Source: Fluviicola sp. (GTDB lineage Bacteria; Bacteroidota; Bacteroidia; Flavobacteriales_D; Crocinitomicaceae). Taken from it: a stretch of DNA of 64,000 bases. Shown here one piece after another: positions 36,321 through 44,761 of this stretch. The stretch spans positions 52,179-116,178 of the forward strand of contig NVXV01000003.1 in the NCBI GenBank assembly GCA_002734085.1, read 5' to 3'. Made by a program: the position numbers and the translations under genes. Below the pieces are notes generated by a model. It saw only the letters and a list, made by a program, of their open reading frames with translations. It was not told the DNA's origin and ran no database searches. Every line of letters starts with the position of its first letter. The first letter of the stretch is position 1.

Positions 36321-38144
36321 TTAATTATCTATTTCATTATCTGCAAGCTCAAATCCTTCTTGCTCTAATCCCTCTACTGTTTTATCCTCAGCACCGTGAG
36401 TTAGTCTTTTTAATTTCTTCAAGAATAAAATCAAAAGTAAACCAAAACTAACTGTAAAAATAGTAAGCCACATAAACGTGCTAAACTCTTGTTCACTTTG
36501 TTCTTCTTCAAGTACAAAACTCACTTCATAATTAATACCATCACCACGATTCTCAACTACTTGAGCGGCATCTGGATTTTTTTCAAAAGTTAAGCGAGCA
36601 TGATATGGGTTTTCTTCAGAAACATTATTTTTCTTAAGGTTTTCTAGAAGTCTTTCTTTACTATTCTTATCCTCACTTTGTTCAAGTTTAAAAAGGTAAC
36701 CTACCTTTTTTGAATCCGTCATTCGTTCATAAACGACGTCACCATTACTTGGATATACTTGAGCTTTAATTTCGAAATTCTTATCAAAATTTATCGGATA
36801 ATCATATGCTGTAACGATTTCTCTATTCTGATTTTTATACTCTATGGAATCCTTAGTCATGTAAGAGATCGCTTCTCCTTTCTCAACAACCATTTTCCCC
36901 TGATACGGTTCTAATTGTGCAGATTCTCCAATGCTTCCTGCCAATTTATTTCCAAAACCTGTAGCGGCGAAGTAAACACCCATCATAATTGATGCGTATT
37001 TCAATGGAGCTAACTTAGTGATAAAAGACAATGAAACTGGAGAGGTACTTAATTCGCCAATTGTATGGAACAAGTACGCTAAAAAGATCCAAAACATAGC
37101 AGCTTTTCCAAACACTTCTTCACTCGCTTCCTGTGATGCAAACATCATGAAGACATATCCGAGTCCCATGATTATAGTACCGACAGCCATTTTAAATATT
37201 GAAGAAGCCTCTTTCCCACGCTTTTTTCGCCAGATCCAAAATGCTCCTACCAATGTACCAAATATGATAATATAACCAGCATTTAAGGATTGGAATACAG
37301 CAGCAGGAATTTCTTCTAACCAACTCCATCCAGTCGTTCTGTCAACTTTTGCATCCGTGTAAAGGTTCATTAACCCTCCTGCTTGCTCGAATGCACCCCA
37401 GAACACAACTACGATTAGGAATGATATAAGCAAAACAATGATTCTATCTTTTTCGATTTTTGAAAGTGGTTTCTTTCGAGCTAATTGCTCTGCTTTACTG
37501 GCTTTATTACCACCCGTAAATTCTCCTATTCCAACCAGGTACTTTTGTCCCCACAAGTATACAGCTTGACCTACTAACATCCCGATTCCTGCAAGGCCAA
37601 AACCATAATGCCAGCCGTAATAGTAAGCTACCAAGCCAACAAATATACTTGCCAAGAATGCACCAATATTAATTCCTATATAAAAAATAGTAAACCCACT
37701 ATCTCTTCTTATATCTCCTGGCTCATACAAACCACCAACCATCGTCGAAATATTAGGTTTAAGTCCACCAACTCCTAATATAATTAAGAACAAACCTGTG
37801 AAAAATGCCCAATCTTGAGGAACTGCAAGGATTCCATGGCCTAAACAAAGTAAAAGTCCACCTATTAATACAGTCTTCTTTTGACCCCACATTTTATCTG
37901 CAACCCAGCCTCCTGGAATAGATGCCACATAAACAAGCATCGTATACCAACCATACAACCAAATTGCATCTTTATTCGTCCAGCCCAATCCGGGATCAAC
38001 TGCTGTGGCCGAAGTAGCCATATATAGAACGAGAATCCCTCGCATACCATAGTAACTGAATCGTTCCCACATCTCTGTAAAAAACAAAATGAACAACCCG
38101 GTAGGGTGTCCAAATAATTCGCTAGATCTCGCTTCACTGCTCAT
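36321..38144 (-). CDS. POT-family proton-coupled peptide transporter, tandem paralogue
   Basis: 607 aa, first gene of the pair. PTGLFILFFTEMWERFSYYGMRG and FYIGINIGAFLASIFVGLVAYYYGW are the POT signatures. Like its neighbour it has a soluble insert, about 150 residues (roughly 405-555, SAQLEPYQGKMVVEKGE to LEEEQSEQEF), placed before the last transmembrane helix. The insert sequence is unrelated by eye to the one in the neighbour. It diverges from the M1 aminopeptidase gene at 38382, which could produce peptides for uptake; this link is inference. Confidence 0.93.
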   Translation of the reverse strand: MSSEARSSELFGHPTGLFILFFTEMWERFSYYGMRGILVLYMATSATAVDPGLGWTNKDAIWLYGWYTMLVYVASIPGGWVADKMWGQKKTVLIGGLLLCLGHGILAVPQDWAFFTGLFLIILGVGGLKPNISTMVGGLYEPGDIRRDSGFTIFYIGINIGAFLASIFVGLVAYYYGWHYGFGLAGIGMLVGQAVYLWGQKYLVGIGEFTGGNKASKAEQLARKKPLSKIEKDRIIVLLISFLIVVVFWGAFEQAGGLMNLYTDAKVDRTTGWSWLEEIPAAVFQSLNAGYIIIFGTLVGAFWIWRKKRGKEASSIFKMAVGTIIMGLGYVFMMFASQEASEEVFGKAAMFWIFLAYLFHTIGELSTSPVSLSFITKLAPLKYASIMMGVYFAATGFGNKLAGSIGESAQLEPYQGKMVVEKGEAISYMTKDSIEYKNQNREIVTAYDYPINFDKNFEIKAQVYPSNGDVVYERMTDSKKVGYLFKLEQSEDKNSKERLLENLKKNNVSEENPYHARLTFEKNPDAAQVVENRGDGINYEVSFVLEEEQSEQEFSTFMWLTIFTVSFGLLLILFLKKLKRLTHGAEDKTVEGLEQEGFELADNEIDN

Positions 38145-38326
38145 ATTACTTGCTTTTAATGTATAGAATTTAACTTAAAATAAAAGTCCACTCTACACGG
38201 TCGGTCGCCGAAAATAATCAAAAATTCTGAAGTCTGTATAAAAAGACGGATTTTGTTTGTTGTTAAAAAAATAATCGATTGAATATCTGCACTTAACGAT
38301 AGATCTATGCCATTCGGCAATTTTCC

Positions 38327-38358
38327 TTGAAATTTTCGGAAATAAAATTATACTTTTA
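38327..38358 (+). promoter_or_regulatory. Promoter of the M1 aminopeptidase gene
   Basis: TTG (38327-38329), 21 nt, TACTTTTA (38351-38358; one mismatch to TAnnTTTG), 23 nt before ATG 38382. Confidence 0.6.
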
Positions 38359-38381
38359 CATTCCCGAAACCAAAATATATT

Positions 38382-40289
38382 ATGATACAGAAATTTTCAA
38401 TTGTTGTTTTAAGTCTTTTCTTATTTGCTTGTAACGATTCAAAAACAGAGAGCACTGATTCTGATATTACAACAGAGAATCAGAAACCCGAAAAGGAAGA
38501 TGAAAATGTTGTAAACAATCATAGTTACTCTAATATCGATGAAATTAATACCACTCATCTACACCTTAATTTTGACATCGATTTTGATAATAAAAAAATA
38601 AAAGGTGTTGCGCGTCACAAGATGAACAACACAGGTGTTGAAGTAGCTATTTTCGATGTGCAGGGGTTAGATATTCAAAAAGTCACTCTTGGAGAAGACA
38701 AGGAAGTAGAAACTACATATAAAATAGGAAAGGAAGATAAATTATTAGGAGCTCCCCTTAAAGTTGATATTGAGCAGAATACTTCCATGATTAACATCTA
38801 TTATGAAACAACTGAAGAGTCTCAAGCTTTAGATTGGTTAGATCCAGCACTTACTGGTAGCAAAAAACATCCATTTTTATATACGCAAGGTCAAGCTATT
38901 TTAACACGAACTTGGATTCCAACTCAGGATACTCCTGAAAACAGAATTACTTATTCAGCAGATGTTAAAGTACCAAGCGAATTACTTGCTTTAATGAGTG
39001 CGAATAATCCTACTGAAAAAAATGAGTCTGGTGAATATTCATTCAAAATGAACCAACCTATTCCATCTTACCTTATCGCTTTAGCAGTAGGAGAATTGGA
39101 ATACGCTCAACTAGGAGAAAAAAGTGGTGTTTATGCTGAGCCTTATATGATTGACGCAGCAGCTTCAGAGTTCCAGGATATTCCTAAAATGATGGATGCA
39201 GCTCAAGAACTATATGGCGAATATTTATGGGATATGTATGATGTAATCGTACTTCCTCACTCATTCCCTTTTGGTGGAATGGAGAATCCTCGATTAACTT
39301 TTGCGACTCCAACACTTATAGCAGGAGATCGAAGTTTGGTTTCAGTAATTGCACACGAGTTGGCTCACTCTTGGTCGGGTAACTTAGTTACAAACGCTAC
39401 TTGGGATGATTTCTGGTTGAATGAAGGATTTACAGTTTACTTCGAAAACCGTATCATGGAAAAAATCTATGGTAAAGAAGTAGCAAACATGCTAGCGCTT
39501 ATTGAGTTTCAAGAATTAGAAAAAAGTATCGATAAAATGATGTCTGAAGGGCACAACGAAGACACTCATTTAAAACTGAACCTTGACGAAAGAAATCCCG
39601 ACGACGGTATGACAGATGTTGCATACGTTAAAGGTGCTTTCTTCCTTAAAACACTCGAAAAAGAAGTAGGCAGAGAAAAATTTGATGCTTTTTTACGTGA
39701 ATACTTTAATGCTCACCAGTTTGAGACATTAACTTCTGAAAGCTTTATCGAGTATCTAAACAAAAACCTTCTTGAAAAAGAAAACATTGATTTCAATGTT
39801 GAAGAATGGATTTATGGTGATGGTATTCCTGACAATGTTGTAAAAATCACATCTGATCGTTTTGTGAAAATTAAAAATTTGGCGGATAAGATTAAAAATG
39901 GTGATAAGATACCATCTGATCTAAAAAGAGAAGATAAAACAACTCAAGAATGGTTGGCTTTTATTCGTCACTTTCAGGGAGATTTAGACAAAGAGAAAAT
40001 GATTGCTATTGATAAACAATTAAACTTTAGAAATAGTGGGAATTCCGAAATCATGTCTGAGTGGTTCATTTTGGGAATCAATAATGGCTATACGGACTTA
40101 AGACCAGACATCAAGAAATTCGTAGTAAAAGTAGGACGTAGAAAATTCTTAGCGCCAATATATACAGCACTTAGCAAACCTGAAAACAACTCAGTGGAAT
40201 GGGCTAAAGAAGTATATGCAGAGGCGCGTCCTAATTATCATGCTATTTCTTTCAACACAGTTGATGAAATATTAAAAGATTCAGAATAA
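38382..40289 (+). CDS. M1-family zinc aminopeptidase, lipoprotein
   Basis: 635 aa. Lipoprotein signal with lipobox LFAC (Cys17), then an acidic, low-complexity linker (residues 18-45). The M1 core carries the exopeptidase motif FGGMENPRLTF and the zinc site HELAH (His325, Glu326, His329) with the third ligand Glu348 in WLNEGF, exactly 18 residues further. Resembles leukotriene-A4-hydrolase-type M1 enzymes, including the C-terminal helical domain. It trims N-terminal residues from peptides, here at the membrane or periplasm. A strong terminator follows. Confidence 0.95.
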   Translation: MIQKFSIVVLSLFLFACNDSKTESTDSDITTENQKPEKEDENVVNNHSYSNIDEINTTHLHLNFDIDFDNKKIKGVARHKMNNTGVEVAIFDVQGLDIQKVTLGEDKEVETTYKIGKEDKLLGAPLKVDIEQNTSMINIYYETTEESQALDWLDPALTGSKKHPFLYTQGQAILTRTWIPTQDTPENRITYSADVKVPSELLALMSANNPTEKNESGEYSFKMNQPIPSYLIALAVGELEYAQLGEKSGVYAEPYMIDAAASEFQDIPKMMDAAQELYGEYLWDMYDVIVLPHSFPFGGMENPRLTFATPTLIAGDRSLVSVIAHELAHSWSGNLVTNATWDDFWLNEGFTVYFENRIMEKIYGKEVANMLALIEFQELEKSIDKMMSEGHNEDTHLKLNLDERNPDDGMTDVAYVKGAFFLKTLEKEVGREKFDAFLREYFNAHQFETLTSESFIEYLNKNLLEKENIDFNVEEWIYGDGIPDNVVKITSDRFVKIKNLADKIKNGDKIPSDLKREDKTTQEWLAFIRHFQGDLDKEKMIAIDKQLNFRNSGNSEIMSEWFILGINNGYTDLRPDIKKFVVKVGRRKFLAPIYTALSKPENNSVEWAKEVYAEARPNYHAISFNTVDEILKDSE

Positions 40290-40351
40290 TACTTAAATAA
40301 CCTCGTCTACTGCTCATTGGTGAAGGTTTTTTTCATAGTAAACATATAAAA

Positions 40352-40390
40352 GAAGGTGTTTGTCTCTTAGGATTAACACCTTCTTTTTTT
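40352..40390 (+). terminator. Rho-independent terminator after the M1 aminopeptidase gene
   Basis: GAAGGTGTT pairs perfectly with AACACCTTC (loop about 15 nt) and is followed by seven T. Confidence 0.85.
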
Positions 40391-40447
40391 GTAACGCTAT
40401 TCGATTCTAAATAAAGTTCTCATCATATTAACATCGAAAATGTTTGT

Positions 40448-40623
40448 AGTGCTGTAAGCACTTTCAATCTTTAACTCAGGCATGAATGTCTGAGACCAAA
40501 AAGTCGTATCCCAACATCTGAGTGCCATAGGTACGGTATATTTGTTTTGTGGGATAGATGTTTCTCTATCTCTGAATGAATGCTGAGGTTAAAACTATTC
40601 ATGTATACAGCACCTTTTAGTGC
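40448..40623. repeat. Cluster of small palindromes, possible remnant of a dispersed repeat
   Basis: The 428-nt gap between the M1 gene and mnmE holds no gene. Besides the terminator and the mnmE -7 box it contains AGTGCT-GTA-AGCACT (40448-40462), CTCAGGCAT-GA-ATGTCTGAG (40475-40494) and GCAC-CTTTTA-GTGC (40610-40623), with a GTGCCATAGGTACGG stretch at about 40522-40536 in between. The style resembles degenerate REP-like intergenic elements; no copies were seen elsewhere in this window. Confidence 0.3.
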
Positions 40624-40689
40624 CTAAAAAAAGTATGCGTTTTATCTAGAATAAGAACTTTATGGGATTACCTCTCCATTTTAATTATT

Positions 40690-40697
40690 TACCTTTG
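40690..40697 (+). promoter_or_regulatory. -7 promoter element of mnmE
   Basis: TACCTTTG matches TAnnTTTG exactly and ends 20 nt before ATG 40718. No clear TTG at -33. Confidence 0.5.
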
Positions 40698-40717
40698 TGA
40701 AAAATTAGAATACGGTT

Positions 40718-42085
40718 ATGAGTGTGATTGATGAGGATACAATTTGTGCATTATCTACCGCAAACGGAATGGGTGCTATCGCTGTAATTCGCGTTTCAGG
40801 AAAAGAAGCCTTAAAGATCACATCTAAAGTATTCTCCAAAGATCTCGAAAAAGTAAAATCACATACAGCCCATTTTGGAACCATTCGAGATAAAGAAAAT
40901 AACATCATTGATGAAGTTTTAGTAACTGTTCTCAACGAAGGGAAAAGCTTTACGGGTGAGCACACTACTGAGATTGCTTGTCATGGTTCAGTCTATATCC
41001 AACGTCAAATATTATCCTTATTGCTCGAAAGCGGTTGTCGCATGGCAAAACCGGGAGAGTTTACGATGCGAGCATATTTTAACGGACGAATGGACTTATC
41101 CCAAGCAGAAGCTATCGCCGATTTAATTTCTGCCGACTCCAAAAAAGGACATGAAATAGCCATGAATCAAATGCGAGGTGGCTATTCAGATCATATTAAA
41201 CACCTCAGACAGCGACTGATGGATTTTGCGTCGCTAATAGAGCTCGAACTGGATTTTTCGGAAGAGGATGTCGAGTTTGCCGATCGAAGTGAATTAAACA
41301 AACTTGTAGACGAGTTAAAAGTTCATCTCAAAGAACTAACGGACTCATTCGCTTACGGGAATGCAATAAAAAATGGTATTAGCACTGTAATTGCTGGTCG
41401 ACCTAATGCTGGCAAATCAACGTTGCTCAATGCCTTATTGAATGAAGAACGCGCAATCGTTTCAGATATCGCTGGAACAACTCGCGATACGATTGAAGAA
41501 CGCTTAACCATTGATGGTGTACTATTCAAGTTTATCGATACCGCTGGAATCAGAGAAGCGAAAGACGAAATAGAGAAAATTGGAGTTGAACGAACCATTT
41601 CCGAAGTAGGTAAATCAAATGTACTGTTATACGTTTTCGATGCAATAGAAATGACTCCAGAAGATGTAAAACAAGATATTGAAAAACTTCAACGTGAAGG
41701 ATTATCCGTTGTTTTATTGGCCAACAAGGTAGATCAGTTAAAGTCGTTTGATAAATCCAAATACAACTCCTCCTACCCGATCATTCCCATCTCAGCAAAA
41801 GAGAAAGAAGGAATAAAAGAAATCAAGACACAACTTTCCGACGAAGTACAAAAATTTGCGAGCGAAAGTGACACGATTGTAATCAATGCAAGACATTACG
41901 AAGCTTTTTCCAAAGCATTACAGGATATTTACAAAGTAGAAGAAGCCTTAGAAATACAGATTCCAGGTGATTTATTGGCGATGGATATTCGCAGTGCTAT
42001 TCGTCATTTGTCGAGTATAATTGGTGATATTACCGAGGATGATTTGTTGGGGAATATTTTTGCTAATTTTTGTATTGGGAAGTAA
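40718..42085 (+). CDS. mnmE: tRNA modification GTPase MnmE (TrmE)
   Basis: 455 aa. With MnmG it builds the cmnm5/nm5 modification on U34 of tRNAs. The N-terminal folate-binding domain (about residues 1-120, DTICALSTANGMGAIAVIRVSG, GEFTMRAYFNGRMDLSQAEA) is followed by the helical domain split by the G domain (about 220-375): P-loop GRPNAGKST (227-235), G2/G3 around AGTTRD and DTAG, G4 NKVD, G5 SAK. The C-terminal CIGK ends the protein, the zinc/catalytic Cys motif typical of MnmE. Full length. Confidence 0.98.
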   Translation: MSVIDEDTICALSTANGMGAIAVIRVSGKEALKITSKVFSKDLEKVKSHTAHFGTIRDKENNIIDEVLVTVLNEGKSFTGEHTTEIACHGSVYIQRQILSLLLESGCRMAKPGEFTMRAYFNGRMDLSQAEAIADLISADSKKGHEIAMNQMRGGYSDHIKHLRQRLMDFASLIELELDFSEEDVEFADRSELNKLVDELKVHLKELTDSFAYGNAIKNGISTVIAGRPNAGKSTLLNALLNEERAIVSDIAGTTRDTIEERLTIDGVLFKFIDTAGIREAKDEIEKIGVERTISEVGKSNVLLYVFDAIEMTPEDVKQDIEKLQREGLSVVLLANKVDQLKSFDKSKYNSSYPIIPISAKEKEGIKEIKTQLSDEVQKFASESDTIVINARHYEAFSKALQDIYKVEEALEIQIPGDLLAMDIRSAIRHLSSIIGDITEDDLLGNIFANFCIGK

Positions 42086-42118
42086 GAAAACAGTTAATTA
42101 CAATTACTAGTGATTCAT

Positions 42119-42150
42119 GTATAAAATATTGGGTTTTTTATACACGTTTT
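42119..42150. terminator. AT-rich hairpin between convergent mnmE and hydrolase genes
   Basis: GTATAAAA (42119-42126) pairs with TTTTATAC (42136-42143) and is followed by ACG and T-rich sequence. A weak candidate terminator, possibly serving both directions. Confidence 0.35.
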
Positions 42151-42174
42151 TATTTTTGATTTTCATATTATTCA

Positions 42175-43152
42175 CTAATATTTTTCTAACCAGCTCAATA
42201 AGTCTATAATGAACTCCTTTCTTATTTCTGCCCTATCATCTTCATACATTGCATGACCAGTTTCATAGACCTTAATCTGATAATTTTCTTTGTTTTTTAA
42301 TCTGAATCCTTTTTGCAGACGGTATACACTTTCGTAAACTGGCATATTATCATTTTGATCTTTTGATCCGTAGGCCACAAAAACATCTTGATTCACTTTC
42401 TTCCAATAATTCATAGGGTTAAAATCAATATTTAGTTTTATCCAGTTCCAGACCCAAATATCTTTGCTACTTGGAAAAGTATTTGCAAATTCTGACCAAC
42501 TAGAGGAGTCTAGTTCAGCAAATCTTTTTTCTAAGGACTCCCATTTTTGATCAAAAGCATACTGTTTCATTAAAACATGTAATTCTAAAACTTCTTTAAT
42601 TTCATTCGGTTCTAAACCTTTCTTCATTGCAGAGTTTGTAACTTCGTGTATGATTTGTTCTTCAAGTGTTACTGCAGCACCAACAATATCAATTACAAAT
42701 TGAATACTTGTATCTGAGCTGGCAGCAATTGGTGCAATAAAACCACCTTGACTTAACCCCATCACTCCAACAGCATCTAGATTCATTTTATTCTTTAAAT
42801 GATGAACTGATGCTACTGCATCTAAAGAAAGGTCAAAAAAAGATGAATTCTTCCAATTACCCTCAGACTTTCCACACCCTCTTTTATCTGGGAGTAGGAC
42901 ATAATAACCATTTTCAGCGAGAATTTTAGCAAAAGATTGAGACCATAAATTTGTTCTATCACCGCTATCACCTGAGCCTTGAATTAATGCTATTCCAATT
43001 TTTTTGCCCGTTTTATTGGGTGTATATATATCCGCAAATAAAGTTAGAGAATCACTTTTGAAACTTGTTTCTTCAGTTTTGTAGTTTTGAGACTGAACGA
43101 GTTTTGTAAAACACAAAACTAAAATTATAAGAGTTAAAAATTGTTTTTTCAT
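42175..43152 (-). CDS. Exported alpha/beta hydrolase
   Basis: 325 aa from ATG 43152, which begins a good signal peptide (MKKQFLTLIILVLCFTKLVQSQ); the upstream ATG at 43173 would add seven residues. The fold is the BAAT/DLH or serine aminopeptidase-like alpha/beta hydrolase: oxyanion-side IQGSGDSGDR, nucleophile elbow GLSQGG (Ser134), acid probably in YGSKDQND and histidine in ETGHAMYED. Likely an exported esterase or peptidase-like enzyme; substrate unknown. It follows the GntR regulator by 51 nt on the same strand, suggesting a two-gene operon under that regulator. Confidence 0.85.
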   Translation of the reverse strand: MKKQFLTLIILVLCFTKLVQSQNYKTEETSFKSDSLTLFADIYTPNKTGKKIGIALIQGSGDSGDRTNLWSQSFAKILAENGYYVLLPDKRGCGKSEGNWKNSSFFDLSLDAVASVHHLKNKMNLDAVGVMGLSQGGFIAPIAASSDTSIQFVIDIVGAAVTLEEQIIHEVTNSAMKKGLEPNEIKEVLELHVLMKQYAFDQKWESLEKRFAELDSSSWSEFANTFPSSKDIWVWNWIKLNIDFNPMNYWKKVNQDVFVAYGSKDQNDNMPVYESVYRLQKGFRLKNKENYQIKVYETGHAMYEDDRAEIRKEFIIDLLSWLEKY

Positions 43153-43203
43153 AATTATTAATTTTAATAACATATTTTTTGAATATTTAGGCTTGTCTAG
43201 TTT

Positions 43204-43830
43204 TTACAACTCACATTTTTTCAAAAAATCGTAGCTCAACTTCCAGTGTTCTTGGAGCTCCTTACAAGCTTCATTTGCCTTCTTGTTTTCAATAAGTTTT
43301 ATGATGTTTAGATGAGTTGTATTTGAAATATTAACATAGTCAGTTTTCATATACTCCAATTCTATTATGTATACGGTTGCCTTAAGGTTTTCGAGAACAC
43401 TTTTAATATTTTCATTTGAATACCCCTGAATTAAGGTGTTATGAAATTTATAGTCTATTTTCTGCCGTTCTAATGGTGTCATTGTACGCTGTAAATCTTT
43501 TTGAAGCTCTTTTAAGTCCGTTATAATTTGAGTTGTAAATACTGACTGTTTTATTGCTAGTCCTTCCAAATAACTAATAACTTCATAAATATCCTTCGCT
43601 TCTGTTGGATTAATTTTTTTTATATAAAACCCTTGATTTAGTTTGTAAGTTATAATTCCTGATTCCTGGAGCTGTGTTAATGCTTCTCGAACTGGGGTAA
43701 CGCTAACACCCATTTTTTTAGATAATTCAACTAGGGACAATTTTTGACCTGTTAAGATATTTCCATCAATTATTTCCTGAATTAGTAAATCCTTAACTTG
43801 ATCACGAAAAGAAATTTTTTGTATAATCAT
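43204..43830 (-). CDS. GntR-family transcriptional regulator (FadR/FCD type)
   Basis: 208 aa. N-terminal winged helix (about residues 5-70: LIQEIIDGNILTGQKLSLVELSKKMGVSVTPVREALTQLQESGIITYKLNQGFYIKKI), with the classic GntR VTPVREAL recognition helix, then an FCD ligand-binding helical domain (about 78-200; metal-ligand-like positions at DYKFHNTLIQGY and the late NTTHLNIIKLIENK). FCD regulators sense small organic acids or amino-acid-like ligands. A perfect palindrome overlaps its own start codon (43825-43852), implying autoregulation and control of the adjoining hydrolase. Confidence 0.93.
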   Translation of the reverse strand: MIIQKISFRDQVKDLLIQEIIDGNILTGQKLSLVELSKKMGVSVTPVREALTQLQESGIITYKLNQGFYIKKINPTEAKDIYEVISYLEGLAIKQSVFTTQIITDLKELQKDLQRTMTPLERQKIDYKFHNTLIQGYSNENIKSVLENLKATVYIIELEYMKTDYVNISNTTHLNIIKLIENKKANEACKELQEHWKLSYDFLKKCEL

Positions 43831-43852
43831 ATATAATATATCGTATATGATT
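43825..43852. promoter_or_regulatory. Palindromic operator candidate at the GntR start codon
   Basis: AATCATATA (43825-43833) is the exact reverse complement of TATATGATT (43844-43852), with 10 nt between. The site covers the start codon and first two bases after it on the minus strand. Spacing and symmetry suit a dimeric GntR regulator. Confidence 0.5.
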
Positions 43853-44045
43853 TAAAATTACACAAATATTTTAAATAACAATAACTGTGATTGAATATTT
43901 ATTACTGCAGGTGATTATTAAGTAAGCTTTTCGTATATCCTGATCATGTCTTAAGATGCCTTGATAGGAATAGTGTGGTGATAATATTAAACCTTATGCG
44001 AATCAATTTTACGGGGAGTTAAATCTTTGTATTGAGAACTAATCC

Positions 44046-44690
44046 TCAACACCCACAAGCCATTGCGACTACAACGTTATAGCGTTTAAGTTCTGCAGCT
44101 ATGGCACGAACCTTATCCAGTTGTTCTTTCGACGGATAGTCACCATTGTCAGGAACAATCTCATAGATTTGTTTGATCAGAGGTATTTGTTCTGCATCTT
44201 CCATAGAGCTGTATACATTAATCCTGCATCCTACATCGTCATGACCAAGGTTGATCTTGTCAAAATTTCCTCCGATCCAGGTTGTATCTTTTAGTTCAAT
44301 ATCAGTGAAGAGTATTTTCGTATATCCGGACCTCTTCCAAGACTTACGGAAAACAATGTCTTTCATGTTATCGATCGATATCAATTGTTGTGATCCATCC
44401 TTCAAGATAAATTTGTAGATCGGAAAACTAGCTTTCTTAAAAAGTGCCGATTGATCGACCAACTCTTTATACATCTCTATTGAATCTATGCCGTGTTTAG
44501 CATACGTTTTTTTGAATATATTTTCAAAATCTGGATTTATATCTACTTGAAATAACCAGAATTGATCCAATAAATAGCCAATTTGTCTTTCTCCTTTATG
44601 ATTGTATTCTATCTCTAAGACAGCTTCTAGTTGGTCAGCTCGAGTCGTGAATGATAGGCACAACATCAAATATAGAATGTATTTTTTCAT
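44046..44690 (-). CDS. Exported protein of unknown function
   Basis: 214 aa with a signal peptide (MKKYILYLMLCLSFTTRA). I do not recognise a family. The mature part is mixed: strands in LEAVLEIEYNHKGERQIGYLLDQ and FPIYKFILKDGSQQLISIDNMKDIVFRK, a predicted helix in PSKEQLDKVRAIAAELKRYN, and a cysteine-bearing tail VVAMACGC. The CGC tail and an inner Cys (VGCRINVYSS) may form disulfides. It follows the M48 protease by 71 nt on the same strand and may belong to that group. Confidence 0.65.
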   Translation of the reverse strand: MKKYILYLMLCLSFTTRADQLEAVLEIEYNHKGERQIGYLLDQFWLFQVDINPDFENIFKKTYAKHGIDSIEMYKELVDQSALFKKASFPIYKFILKDGSQQLISIDNMKDIVFRKSWKRSGYTKILFTDIELKDTTWIGGNFDKINLGHDDVGCRINVYSSMEDAEQIPLIKQIYEIVPDNGDYPSKEQLDKVRAIAAELKRYNVVVAMACGC

Positions 44691-44761
44691 AGTGGATTAT
44701 CATAGAATCAAAAATCATGCAAAAATGCGGTCGCTGAGCTCGTAGTCACAATTAATTTAAA

